A DNA stretch of 64,000 bases from assembly GCA_949128115.1 (NCBI GenBank), contig OX421964.1, forward strand, positions 53,422,601 to 53,486,600. The letters are read 5' to 3'. The stretch's first letter is position 1; each line of letters begins with the position of its first letter. Positions 13,061 to 24,200 of this stretch are shown here, one piece after another. The DNA comes from Anaspis maculata. Lineage: Eukaryota; Arthropoda; Insecta; Coleoptera; Scraptiidae. Under the pieces are notes generated by a model. That model did no database searches and had not been told where the DNA came from. It saw nothing but the letters and a program-made list of their open reading frames with translations. A program made the position numbers and the translations under genes.

Positions 13061-13127
13061 CGGCTGTGTCCGCCGATGAAACCGAGCCAAAAGCGGCAAC
13101 CAGTGCCAGAGTGAAGAGTAACAACAT
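13061..13127 (-). CDS. First coding exon of the FN3 gene: start codon and signal peptide
   Basis: On the minus strand an ATG at 13127 opens MLLLFTLALVAAFGSVSSAD and runs 22 codons plus one base to a consensus donor (GCCG|GTAAGT). The peptide has a classic signal-sequence layout: a short start, a leucine/alanine/valine core, then small residues S-S-A before an acidic residue, so cleavage is probable after SSA. The phase-1 donor matches the phase-1 acceptor of the FN3 exon at 1014. The joined product would begin its mature part with alanine-rich sequence running straight into the FN3 fold. Joining the two exons is inference, because an extra small exon could lie between them in the 12-kb intron. 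Confidence 0.72.
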
Positions 13128-13900
13128 TTCACTTTTCACTCTTCCTCTTCGAAATTCTTTGAAACCGCACAAAAAAAAACTAAAAGTCAATTCGTTTGGT
13201 TATTATTGTCCATCGCGCGAAATAATGGTCAGTGACGGAATGTTGTGAAGGAAGCGCGCCGAACAACGGGAGCGCCGATGGTCGGATGTGGTGTGTCGTA
13301 TGGAGTGATGCGCTTTTGTATATGGGTACTCTGCTGCTATTCCCACAGCCACACTGCTATGAGTTACCACAGAGACCGGCCTGGTGGAAACTCGCGAGCG
13401 GATTAACCAACAGTCTGCGGCGTGTCCACAAGAATACGGAGACGACCACCGTTTCGCCAACTACAACAGGCAAGGAGGGGTCACTGAGCTCTTCTTCAGC
13501 TTTAGCGCGATTATTTCACGTCAGCTGTCCCACAAGAAGAAGCGGGCGCACTTGAGTGTTCACTCACGTCCTGCCGGTGCATCCGATCGGGGGATCGGTG
13601 AAAAATTACGTTATGCCCGTCACGAAGACACTGATGGGAACAGCACCGGCCCCGTCGACTCCTATCACACGGTGCCACTGCCACTGCGAAACTCACACTC
13701 ATGGTTCAAACCTACATGGTGTTTCCAAGAAACGACAATCTGATGGGCCGAGGAATCCACATAAGGCATCGGCATCGGGATGACTGGAGAAGACTGTCCA
13801 GTGTCTACTCAGGAAGACACCTCCAACCCACTGGGTGTTTGAGGGGATCACGTCACAGAAGGCCTCCATAATCCATTGCTACACAATATTATGTCCTATA
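13128..13900 (-). promoter_or_regulatory. Probable 5'UTR and promoter region of the FN3 gene
   Basis: Directly upstream of the signal-peptide exon the base composition rises well above the surroundings, with many CpG steps between about 13230 and 13720. Overlapping long open frames occur on both strands, but in several frames at once, as GC-richness alone produces. None has a recognisable domain. I therefore read it as promoter plus untranslated leader. No TATA box could be placed with confidence. Confidence 0.4.
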
Positions 13901-14210
13901 TATACTGAACACTGAACATATCAATTATAATTTTCTGGAAGCCTCACTTTTGTTCAAACTAGAGACGTCTTAGCTCACTTTTCTTCGATGTTCTCAATAT
14001 TCATTACGTAAATACAAGGACTTGCCCAATAGACCTTTTTGGTGGGATCGGCATACCATTCCTAGCTGGGAGCTCCTGGCGTTCAAGTACTTCAAATTCA
14101 ACACGACGAAAAGTTTAATTTAAGCCTGTAGCAGGGCCTGCAGGGCACAGCTCTATGGCATATTTAGAACACTCATTTACCATTCACAAAAAAGATTCCT
14201 AAAAACTATA

Positions 14211-15295
14211 CAGGCTGGTCCAAGTTTTAGTAGAAAAATGTTAAGGGTCGATAGAGAATCAAAAAAGAAGATGACCTGTCCTGAAAACTATATGTAATCT
14301 GAAGCACATAATAACGGAGCTATGAGCCTTCAAAGTTGAGGAAAAATTTAGTTTTTTCCGAATAACTTTTGAATCATTAGACCGATTGTGCCCAAATTTT
14401 GCACAGATATCCATCAAATGCATCCTAAGCTAGTACTCATCAAGATCTTCTTAATTGTTCAGTGGCATATAGGTGAAAGGGGGTAAGCCCCTTTATACTG
14501 AGATATCTTCGACGCCACTGCATATTTTTAAAAAATTTAGGTTTTTGGATTTTGGATTTCCCGGGCAGTTTTAGAGGGAAAACCTCCCTGGTTTTTGCAT
14601 GATTGAAGCAACCGTTTTCGGGAAATTTCAGTTTGAATGAACAGAAGCACTCAATTAAATCGGCACTTTCGTACCACTTTTTGAAATCAAGACACTTATG
14701 GGGCTCCAAAGATCGCTCAATAAAAAAAAACATTGTGATTCACTGATTATATTATTTTTAATTCCACATAATATTATTTTTTAATTCCTTTTTGAAAAAG
14801 AGCGTTCCGGATTGAAAGATCTCGACGGGAAAGGTGCCGATTTAATTAAGTGTTTTTGTTAATTCTAACTGAAATATCTGGGAAACGGTTGCTCCAATCA
14901 TGGAAAACCCCGGAGGTTTTCCCTCCTTTGACCGAAAAATCAAAAAAATTGATCATTTTTCAAAAATATCTAGTGGCGTCGAAGATATCTGGGTAAAAAG
15001 GGAGGCTCACCCCCTTTCACCTACGCCACTGAACAGTTTTCAAAAAATTCAATATGAGTTCTAGCTTAGTAGGTATGTATTTATTAAAAAAATATCTGTG
15101 CAAAATTTGGGCTCAATCGGTTCAGTGGTTATTATTCAGCAGAAAATTATTCCGAAAAAACGAAATTTGTTGCTCAACTTTGAAGGCTTATAGCTCCGTT
15201 ATTATGCGCTTCAGATATATAGTTTTTAGGACAGGTCCTTTTCTTTTTTGATTTTTTATCAACCCTGATTTTTCAACTAAAACCTGGACCACCTG
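14211..15295. mobile_element. Giant palindromic element, copy 3 (CAGGYGGTCCA termini, TA-flanked)
   Basis: The left end CAGGCTGGTCCAAGTTTTAG mirrors CTAAAACCTGGACCACCTG at the right, with TA on each side (14209-14210 and 15296-15297). Further mirrored text includes GACCTGTCCTGAAAACTATA, GGAGCTATGAGCCTTCAAAG, and GGTGAAAGGGGGTAAGCCCC with its complement near 15000. Sequence identity of the arms is high but interrupted by small indels. The open frames inside are not recognisable proteins. Confidence 0.85.
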
Positions 15296-18200
15296 TATAT
15301 CCTCTCCCCCTTATCGATAACATCTCAACTTGCTATTTAGATAAGTTCAACCTACAAGGGCATAGCCAGATTTTTTTTGGGAGTCACAGTCGGAGCGATT
15401 AGAAATTTTTTTGAATATCACATTTACGGTAAATTAAAAAAAAAACACGTAAGAACTAGGTGGAGAAGCAAGCGAAGAAAGCGATGCAGCGTCGCAGCAG
15501 CAGTACTAGAAATTTCGTCCTTTAGGGGGCCACAGGAGGCCTTCCAAAACTTTCATGATGCAAGAACTTTCACAAAACGACCACTGAGTATCGTCATGTG
15601 TCTAGTGAAAATGTTGGCATGAACGGTCGTCGTGTTCGTTCCATTCTTCACATTTGAAAAAAAAAATCTGCGGCAGAGGTCAAAAAACTGTTTTTCTTTT
15701 CTCTTCCATGAAAGGGAACGATAAATTCATATGTTTTGTTGCGTTCCTAACCAAATCACATTCCGTAAGCCCACTTATGGAGACAAAATTTTTGCATTGG
15801 TATTTTTCAAAGAAGTTGTGACCTCTCCGGTACACCTTTTTCAACTGCATTGTCTTGGTGTTTGTGCTGGATATGACTATCATATTTATCGGGAATGAAG
15901 ACTGAAGAGCTCAAACTATTTTCCGAGCTATTATACTCGTTTAGTAAGACGTATTGTCACACTCCTTCCTTTGGAGCACTCCTCGCAAGCTCGTCGTGCC
16001 CAATAAAATCAGTCGTGTGACAATAGATACTATGTCCGAGACTATGTCTTATAAAACTCGTATAATAATATACTACTATGGACTCGGATTATAGACAGAC
16101 ATCACTCTGAAAATGATCTTAATCATTTTGAGGGACCTCAAAATTGATCTAAATTATTCATTTTCACCTCGAAATTTTTTTTAGCCCTTCTACGATACTC
16201 CCCCTCTTTGTTGGGTGGTAAGTTGGGAAGGTAAAAAAGGACCTGATATCTTTAACAATTGAGGAAATCCACTATTTTAAAATCACCGGCGGAGCCGAGA
16301 GTTTTTAACGACCCAAAAGTTCATGCTGAACCAGTGGGTGTTGTGTACAGTTGGATTCACCTCCCGATAAATTACCAGCATCGCAACGACTGCAGCAAAT
16401 AGTTAATAAGCGAACAGTGGATGGCGTGCAAATTAATAATTACCCTCAACTTATTGCGTAACATTTGTTTTGTTCCCTTGCCGCTGGCTATTTGCAATCA
16501 GTTTATGGTACATGGACATGGACGAGAAAAAAGCGAGAATAGCAATAATTAAACTAGCTGCTGATGCTGTTGAGAACTCATTCCGACGACCGGTTTGTTG
16601 TTTTCAATTTTTTTTTTAATTTTTGCATCAGCTCTGTCATCATTATTGTCAGATTGGTGATAATAAATTATCATTGCATCCATCACGAGTGAAAATGGCA
16701 GATTGATGGTGGGCAATTTCCCGCTCGTATTATTCCAACTCACAAAGGCATTAAAACCGTGTGCACAGTTACAGGAGATTCCTCAAGCTCCAAGAAAGCT
16801 AGAAAAGTACCTACGGCGACGGTCTGTGTGCGACCGTTACACAGGGACTTTTATAAGAAAGCATTTTGTGAAAGGAAAGGCACCATCTGGAGCGATCTAC
16901 ATAGTAGGTATGGCTATTAAAGTTGAGAATAAGAACCAATAGGTGTGCTGTCTAAGGTGCTTTAATCAGGTGCCCCTAACAAAACTTTTACACTTCTCTT
17001 ACGAGTTCTGGGCTACTAGGTACTTGCAGTACTCGATACAGTAGCAATAAGTAGAGCAATAATGAGTTAATGACTGATTCTGAAGCAACTCTTCCATGAC
17101 CCATCTAATGTACCTAAGGCAGCTGTCTCAATCCGATTACCATCAGAATATTCTTCGATTCATCAAGTATTTTTTTTTGATTTTTGGATTTTGGAAATGC
17201 CAATGGGCTCAAACCAAAGCGCATCCTTGTAGCTTATGAAAGAGACCAAAATGGTAAAGATCCGTCAGGGAATACACCCAGACGGATTGATTTCGCAACT
17301 TTTATTTTACCAATTCAACTCCGTCGTTAACACTGGGCTTGCAAAATTACCGCAACACCAACATTTTGCCATGAGTAAGTCAATTTCTATCTGAGCCGTC
17401 GGCGTCGTTCGTTCAATTTTAGAATTCCGTCCGATTCTTTTGAATAAAAAGGTGTTTCTTCAGGAATAACAATAGGTAAGGCCCGCCCAGTATTATAATG
17501 TGACCGAAGGTTCGATTCCAACCAGAGGTTGACGGGTATCGGGTATTTTAATTTTCAAATAAAAAACAAGTTTTCATCCAAATTTACACATGGGACTCGA
17601 GCTTCGCTCTCGGGCAATTTTTAAAGCGATTTGTTCTCGTATATTTCCACAAAATTTTGTACAAGAATGTCAAGTTATATTAAAAAAAATATTCACCACT
17701 CAAACCTATTGATTTTTTTTGGAATTAAGATATTTTTCAATTTCAAAATTCATTTTCAACTTCAAAGGTGCTGAGAAGTTACATAGATATTTGGCAAGCA
17801 CTATCCCTCAAAGAATAGCTGCGTTCCTTGTACAATAATTCAAAATTCTCAGATCTTATTCTAACCTCAGTTGATAGTGGTGTGTCTCCCTCGTTCCTTT
17901 TAGCGATTTCTCGCTTTGTCTCTCTGTAGGGGGTTCCAAAAATAAGGAAGAAAACATAACAACACTAATACTGTCACACCCAGTATATAGCCAAAAGTGA
18001 CATTTTCCAGTGATTTCTTACACTGTGTTATTCCTGAATGAAACACCTTTCCGCCCAGAAGAAATACCCAAAACTTCCCCGACGAGTAGCACGGAATGAA
18101 TGAAAATTTTATTATGAGATCGAGACGTCCCTTCGGGTGAGAAGTTGAAATTTGAGAAAAAGATTGAAGAATTGAGATATTTTCTTGAATAATTTGGGTC

Positions 18201-18514
18201 TGGTCTCGATATGCTACGCCGGTTACTCATTTTAAAGTGGAAAACTCCCGGAAAACTTGGAGAATTTCAAGAGAAATTGCCTGCTCTTTAACACTAAGTG
18301 TCTTGAGACATTGGAACATATTGTGTTTGGCTGCCCTCTCTGAGGACCGATTCGCCCTCGGTTCGTAAAAAATCTGAATGGTATCTTGCAGTTGAGAGAG
18401 GTTTTGAATGAAATCACCATACCCAAGATGAAGTTACTATCAAATTTCCTGATTGGCGTTCTCAAATTACGGGCTTTTGCGTTAGATGAATGATCATTTA
18501 TATTTTTCTCCTTC
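15296..18514. other. Intergenic stretch, mostly unassigned
   Basis: This is AT-rich DNA upstream of the FN3 gene. One LINE-like 3' tail is recognised (16085-16250). A short symmetrical T/A-rich region follows. Short open frames such as those around 15380-15620 and 16700-16940 lack domain features and splice context. I see no RNA gene or exon. Confidence 0.4.
16085..16250 (+). repeat. LINE-like 3' tail fragment
   Basis: The order of words is AGACATCACTCTGAAAATGA, ATCTTAATCATTTTGAGGGA, a T-rich patch, then CTCCCCCTCTTTGTTGGGTG and GGGAAGGTAAAAA. The same order occurs at 22182-22228 plus 24108-24200, where a solo LTR interrupts it. Tails of this type (oligo-CAGA, then a C-rich/G-rich end) are common for insect non-LTR elements, but the family is not identified. 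Confidence 0.45.
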
Positions 18515-18527
18515 TTTGTCTTTCAAT

Positions 18528-18867
18528 TTTTTTTTGTTTTTTTTTTGCGGTGGGCGGGTATCCGGTATCCGTGTAGTCACTGGCAGTACCTCCTTAGCGC
18601 CGTCTTAGTAGGCTAAGAGCGACGCCGGGTGATTCCCACACCACCCACCATTTTATGGACGCATCAACAGCGAGGTTATTAGTACTCTTTTTTCGGTGTC
18701 CTTCTCCCTTCTTGTTTCGACCTTTTTCCCTTGACGTGACTGCACGGTAGTACACGCCAAGGTACTAAAGGGCGCATGAAAATATTCACCTGGCCCGAGC
18801 CGGATTCGAACCCACGATCCCTAGAATTGCTTTCAAAGACGGAGTCCGCCGCGCTACCGGCCGGGTT
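18528..18867 (-). mobile_element. Full-length tRNA-derived SINE
   Basis: Read on the minus strand, the 340-bp element starts with a tRNA-like head. Box A TAGCGCGGCGG maps to 18846-18856 and a perfect box B GGTTCGAATCC maps to 18802-18812, spaced as in Pol III promoters. A tRNA-unrelated body follows and the element ends in an A-rich tail, seen as the T-run at 18528. It is flanked by a 13-bp target duplication, TTTGTCTTTCAAT at 18515-18527 and TTTGTCTTTTAAT at 18868-18880 (one mismatch). A second, truncated copy lies at 4558-4654. Confidence 0.88.
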
Positions 18868-18880
18868 TTTGTCTTTTAAT

Positions 18881-20686
18881 ACATTTATTAGTTAGTAGTT
18901 ATTTCAGTACGACTTAAGTTGATTGAAGATTATTACAAACTGTACAAATTACCGGTTTCTTTTGTTTTTATTTTCCTTATTTTATAAGAATGTAATTTCT
19001 TGATAAACAATAAATTGTAATAATAATAAGAGAAATTGCCTGAAACTGTTCAAGAATCGCTTAGCCTTTGTTTAAAAAAGTTGGTATAAATCTGTTCACA
19101 AGTTAAAAAGTTGTAAATTTGCAGTTTTTCACAAGGAACCAAATTATGTAGAAAGAAAAGCGAGTGAGGCAGTCAGACGCATTAATACAAGGATGAAGGT
19201 GAACGATTTGAAACTGGCACCACAGAAAGATTGAAAATAATTTGCAGGAAATTTAAAATTTTGAAAATTTGAATTTTCCGGTTGTGCGTCGTTTTCTGCT
19301 TCTGTTTGTTTTTGGTACTTGGACCGATTGGACCAGTCCAGTACTGCCCTGCCGTTTATTTTCTAGTAGTTTAGGGAATTTCATTATCTTGCAGTGGCCG
19401 CTCCGGCAGACGAGTTCCGCGTGCCTTTCTTCAATTGGCTATAGATAAGAACTAGCAACTAGCCCAACGCGCCGGCAGGGAGAATCTGATAAAACTGAGC
19501 GACGTAGCTACTTCTTTCTTTTCAATTTGAAACTCGCATCGGAGCTGCCGTCTAGTGTGTGCTGTACATCCACGTTTTTGCCTTTGTAGTGGTCTTCGAA
19601 ATTGTGTTAGTTCGAAGCCAGAAACCGCGGGTTTATTTGGCGAACGTTGGATCATTAGGGTATTGGACCCAAAGTAAGCACTATTGGAGTTGGAGTTGAA
19701 ACTGAGTTGAGTGAATTGCTGTAGGTTTCTTTCTTTTACCCACCACTCAGTTTTTCTGCTACATAACGAGTTTTCCACGGTCAAGTTCCCGACATCTCTA
19801 TTTTCCTGTCATCCCGTTTCAAAGTCTGGAGATTTTGCCAGCAAGCCGTCAACGTCACCGTCAACGACATCGTCGCAATAACGCAACAGGGAATTCCCCG
19901 AGCCCGCCTTTTGGTTTGAGTGCAAGATTTTCCAAACCGGACGGCGAGTCCTGTCGCACTAGCGTGGACCCCCATCTTTACAAGACACCGAGTCTAGCCA
20001 TCGCCCGCGCTCTGGAAGTCGCAGCGTACGACAACTTGTCGATCGCGGCCGTCAGGAAGCCGTCACCGTGTTTACAGCTTTGCGTTTTGGTCAAGTAAGC
20101 GGCGAACTTTCGCCTATTGTGTTGCTCTATTTTCCCTCTATTACTTGGGTTACATTAAAATGCGTAAATAACAATCATTTTTCACGTTGATATTTGGCTG
20201 GACACTACCCGAGTACCGTTCTAGAAAAAGACGTAAGAAAAATAAATTGACAGTTTTCAGGGGACAATGAAGAGTAAAATTTGAGATTCAGTCGGCTCGC
20301 AATTAAATTGTTGCGATCTTCGACCATTCGCGAAGTGTATATGCGCTTTGTTGAAATTAACATCATTCTTTATCTTTTGGAATACGTACACAAATTTTGT
20401 AGTTTTTCCACCGACAGTCTCGTGGTACCTTATTGTTGGTGACTTTGAAATTAACGTAGATGTTATAGGGTGAAAGGTCCTAGTTCGACTTGTAATCAGT
20501 AATTATTATTTCGAAGAGAAAATCTCAGAATTAAACTCACAAGGTTTCATGTATAAAATAAGTATTGTTTTTGTAACATTGTCAACGTGTGAAAAAGAAG
20601 CCAATAACACTCTTTGGGGTGGCTTATCAACTCAGGTACCACCGTGCCGTTTTGGATTCACCTCGACTTGAATTGTTATCTGGTAT
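18881..20686. other. Unassigned stretch with a GC-richer island at about 19.45-20.10 kb
   Basis: Most of this is AT-rich. Between 19450 and 20100 the composition shifts towards GC. Open frames of 60 to 110 codons occur on both strands, and a donor-like GTCAAGTAAGC follows the plus-strand frame at about 20092. This could be the promoter and leader exon of an unrecognised gene. No domain or downstream exon supports a coding call. Confidence 0.3.
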
Positions 20687-21019
20687 TGTTATAAACCGGA
20701 CGACAGGTATCTACGCTTTGGGACAGATAACGTTCATTTTAATTCCGGCTTGAAGCCGAGCTTTTTTTCCGAACGTAACATAAATTTTGTTGTGGCATTA
20801 TACGACGGCATTATTTCGACAGCACTATTCGACAATATTACTCGACATATCAACCTCTTTTATTTCCTTTATTCTAAAATCAGCCAACCGGCACCTGTTC
20901 ATTTTCATTACTTTTTGTAAATAAACTTTGTGTTTGAAATACAATCGTTGCTTTGTCTTCAGTGTTGTACTAGTCATTGTTTGGTGCTAAAGGTTGTTTT
21001 TTTGGAAATTCGGTCAACA
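20687..21019 (+). mobile_element. Probable LTR followed by a primer-binding-site-like sequence
   Basis: The block starts TGTTATAAACCGGACGAC, contains AATAAA near its 3' part, and ends CGGTCAACA. Six bases later comes TGGCGCCCCCGACC (from 21026), which resembles the TGGCGCCC-type primer-binding sites of insect LTR retrotransposons. No gag or pol frame follows that I can recognise, and no second LTR is seen. This is therefore a remnant 5' LTR with a truncated body. Confidence 0.5.
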
Positions 21020-21039
21020 ATACTGTGGCGCCCCCGACC

Positions 21040-21979
21040 ATCCAAAGAACCCCGGCCTATCTCCTCTGATCAGCTGGCGGGCCGTGTTCCTAAATAAGAC
21101 AGACCAATGGTGAGTCGCACCGAAAAGGCACGAGACCTTTTTGGCATGTAACACCGGGAAAACCTTAAATCTTTTTTCAAATCATCTTATTATCGGCTTC
21201 ACCTTGAGCGCCATCGTTCAAGTCCGGTTTCGATAACCCAGGCCTGTTTTACATTTTCAACAGGGAAATTCCCGGGAAATTGAAAAGAAAATTATTGGAA
21301 AATGTTCAAGAGCCACTTACCTCTTGTAAAAAAAAAATTATGGAAATCTGTTCAAGGGATGTCAAAGTTTGCACTGTAGTTTTTTCAAATTGACGGAATG
21401 TGCTAATTTCATTTTGAAAAAATTACCGTCGGAAAACTGGACCCGTGGTGATTTTGAAAATTGGTCTGCACGACGCTCAATCCAATATACTTTCGATTAC
21501 AGTTTGACTTTTTCGAAAAAAAGTCGATCCCCGAGCAGGAATGAACTTTTGAGTGGAGTCCCTAGTCCTGCATCAAAAGCGAGTCGTCCTGGTCAAAATA
21601 CGGGCAAGAGGCCCTCTCGGGTGGCAACGGCCAGGAGAAATTTTGAGAATTCGTAACGACTGGAAAATGGTGGAAGATTGCAACTATAGACTAAATCTGA
21701 CTCGTATGTTTTGTTGCTTCATACCAAATGTGGTCCCAATGCATCCGATAGATTTTGAATAATTGAATGGTAGGTAAAGTTCTGAACTTTGACATTTTCT
21801 ATTATGTGACAGATGACAGATAGGGAAATACATACTGTGTTCTTGGTCACGCACAAAAGATCTTATAGGTCGCAGTGCAGAAAGGATCCTCCGAGACCTC
21901 TAATCTACAAATCTACAAATCTACTGTGTTCTGAATACAGTTTTTTTTATGGGCTTTCAAACGGCATATCGCAAGTCAA
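21040..21979. other. Unassigned DNA downstream of the LTR and PBS
   Basis: It may be the decayed interior of the LTR retrotransposon. The plus-strand frames at 21369-21656 and 21553-21762 show no gag, protease or reverse transcriptase motif. A CTACAAAT triplication occurs near 21902-21926. Nothing else is recognised. Confidence 0.35.
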
Positions 21980-22228
21980 GTACCGTGAGATATAGCTTCT
22001 GTCATTTTTTGATAGTGACACTTCCGTTTGACGGTTTGACAGATGACAGACAAAAACTAATGGGCTCATTCGACGGTGAAACCATGTCTGTGTTCCAAAT
22101 TTCAAGTCGATCGTATAGACGTTGCGGTGTGATCGTGGATTCGTGGAAGGTTACAGACACACAAACATACAAACACACATACATACAGACAGAGATCATT
22201 CTGGAAATGGTCTTAATCGTCATAGCAG
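21980..22228 (+). repeat. LINE-like 3' region, split by the solo LTR at 22233-24103
   Basis: The text includes GACAGATGACAGAC, ACCATGTCTGTGTTCCAAAT, TTCAAGTCGATCGTATAGACG and then a CA/CAGA-rich run (ACACACAAACATACAAAC and ACATACAGACAGAG). This is the style of 3' untranslated regions of insect RTE-like non-LTR elements. The tail resumes after the LTR at 24108-24200 with GGGTATATCCGTCGAAATGT and CTTCCCCTCTTTGGGTGGTG. No reverse transcriptase is visible. Confidence 0.5.
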
Positions 22229-22232
22229 AGCT

Positions 22233-24103
22233 TGTTACGGCCTCGATTTTCGAGCGCTCAGGGTGCGAGGCCCTTTTTCAAAAATTGAGCCCGGACCTGA
22301 ACTCGGGGTGGTCAGGTTCTAGTAATTTTCTCGGCGCTGAGTTGGCGGCGACAGTCGGACTGTGCTGCCATGGAATGTTCCATCGAGGATAAGAAAGCTG
22401 AGTTTTTTGGGCAAGAAACGGCGTCCCGATAAAACCAGCCGCGCCCAAATTTCGCTTTCTTTTCGCCCCGAACCAGTGTTTCGAGAATATCATGTGCGAG
22501 TAGTACACCTACAGTGCGTGCACCACTCTAAAAAAGGAGCGCCTTGGGTATGTTCAATTCAACTTGTCTACGTCCGGCGAGCAAGTTCTTTATTGGTAAA
22601 TTTTTATAAACAGGCCGTTTCGGCGGGGGGCTGCTTTTCGATTCATCAGTGGACGCTCTCTGCGGATGCCCGCACCGATCTCGTCTAGCGTGATGAACAC
22701 GCCGCTAGTCCACCCCGCGCCCCCTCAAGGTAGAGAGGAGCGCTAACGTCCACCCTACAACTGTTTTCTGCTGTCTTTGGATGCCCATGGGGGCCCAACC
22801 CTCAATCTGCGCTCTCGCCCACGCGGAAGAGCGCTAACGTCCATATTTCTGCGGCCTTGGAGGCGCCGAGGAGCGCCAACGTCTACATTCTGCGGTCTTT
22901 GGATGCGCAGAGGAGCGCCAACGTCCACCCCTACATGTTCTGCTGTCGTCGGACGACCAAGGGGGCTATCGTCTGCATGTTTCTGTGCTCCCGTGCCGTC
23001 GGCGACCGAATGCACTCTACCAGCTTCGCTCGTGGGGTCCCGCGGAATCTGACTCACCCGTCGGACTTCGAGTACAGAAAAAGTTAAGTTCATTTTGAAA
23101 AGCTTGTCTTTCTCATGTTTGATTCTTTCTCTACCTGCGTACCATGCCTGCCTGTATTATTAAAAGTTTATCCGTCTCTCTCGCACGGCGCCTGTTTGGC
23201 ATTAATTGTGCGGTCGTGCGCCGAACGCGAAAAACCATGTTCACTTTTGTTTGTTGTGCGACTGGGAATGTCTGCTGTCGACGGATTTTGCCGTTTGTCA
23301 GGTTGGCAGCCGTGTCGGCCATTTGACAGGCGGTGATGTCAGTTTCCACGATTTTGTTTAATTAAGTCAAAATGTTTGAGGTTATCTGTCCGACGATTTC
23401 AATACCACCTGTTGTTGCGACTTGTATGTAACCGATTTATTTTTCTTAGTTGCCGGTGTATTGGCCTTGTCATCATGCAATTTATGCCTCTTTTTCTGTG
23501 ACCGATTACTGTTTCTCTGTCATGTTCCAGGTCCAGTGGGAACGCCCAAAGTCATGCCGCAGCCGACCTTTCACGGCAAATCAACCGTCTCACCAGAGCA
23601 GCGACGTGGAAGGTGGCGTCCAGGGAAAATTCTCCCAAACATACCCGACAGCTGAGCGGGCCTGCTACCGGTGAAACTGCATGACAGAGGGGCCGACTCG
23701 CTGCGAACCTGGAGGAGCATGGCAGAGGGGCAGTGAATCTGGAGGCTGGGATCGCTGGGCTGGTGACGACGCACGATTCGCCGGGCAAGTTCATTTTAGA
23801 AACATTATATGCATCGCCTATAAATCGTCGGATTCTTAATTAGTTTGTTTAGTATTTCTTTGTAAATTTAGTTAAAGTGATTTTATAATTAAATGTTTGT
23901 CACTGCTAAATCAAGGTCTTTAATTTGCCGTGCCACTGCGCCCCTTTGTGATTCGTGAACGCTGACACACTCGGCAATGTTTCCGAACTGAGCTAGTCGA
24001 TACTGTAGCGGTGATGTACCCCAGAGGTCTCTCTGGCCCCGTTTTCTACCCCGGGTAGAATAAAAGATTCTCAAATTCCCATCCGGAGAGTCTGAAGGTA
24101 ACA
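22233..24103. mobile_element. Solo LTR of 1.87 kb, gypsy-like termini, AGCT target duplication
   Basis: It begins TGTTACGG and ends GGTAACA, giving short inverted termini of the TG...CA type. The four bases AGCT occur on both sides (22229-22232 and 24104-24107). Removing the block rejoins the flanking LINE-like tail into continuous text. It is long for an LTR, GC-rich in the middle, and contains an imperfect 45-bp tandem repeat (22734-22935). No internal retroviral-type gene is present, so it reads as a recombined solo LTR. Open frames on both strands inside it have no recognisable domains. Confidence 0.72.
22734..22935. repeat. Imperfect tandem repeat of about 45 bp inside the solo LTR
   Basis: Four blocks start with GAGGAGCGCTAACGTCCA or a near variant (GAGGAGCGCCAACGTCTA and similar) and continue with TTCTGCGGTCTTTGGATGCG-type text. 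The blocks are of unequal length and the array is diverged. Confidence 0.65.
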
Positions 24104-24107
24104 AGCT

Positions 24108-24200
24108 CAAAACGGGTATATCCGTCGAAATGTCGGATTTTTTTTTGGCGCGTTCACAATACTTCCCCTCTTTGGGTGGTGGGTCGGGGAAGTAAAAATC
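24108..24200 (+). repeat. Distal part of the interrupted LINE-like tail
   Basis: It continues directly the sequence ending at 22228 once the solo LTR is removed. The text GGGTATATCCGTCGAAATGT, a T-run and CTTCCCCTCTTTGGGTGG parallels the end of the fragment at 16085-16250. Confidence 0.5.

Noticed and set aside
13203..13783. Overlapping open frames of 60-119 codons on both strands
   Set aside because: They coincide with a GC-rich, CpG-containing stretch upstream of the signal-peptide exon. No frame shows a domain or splice support, so promoter or leader is the better reading.
18797..18867. Possible functional tRNA gene
   Set aside because: Box A and box B are present, but the sequence continues into a SINE body with an A-tail and target duplication, so it is a tRNA-derived SINE head.
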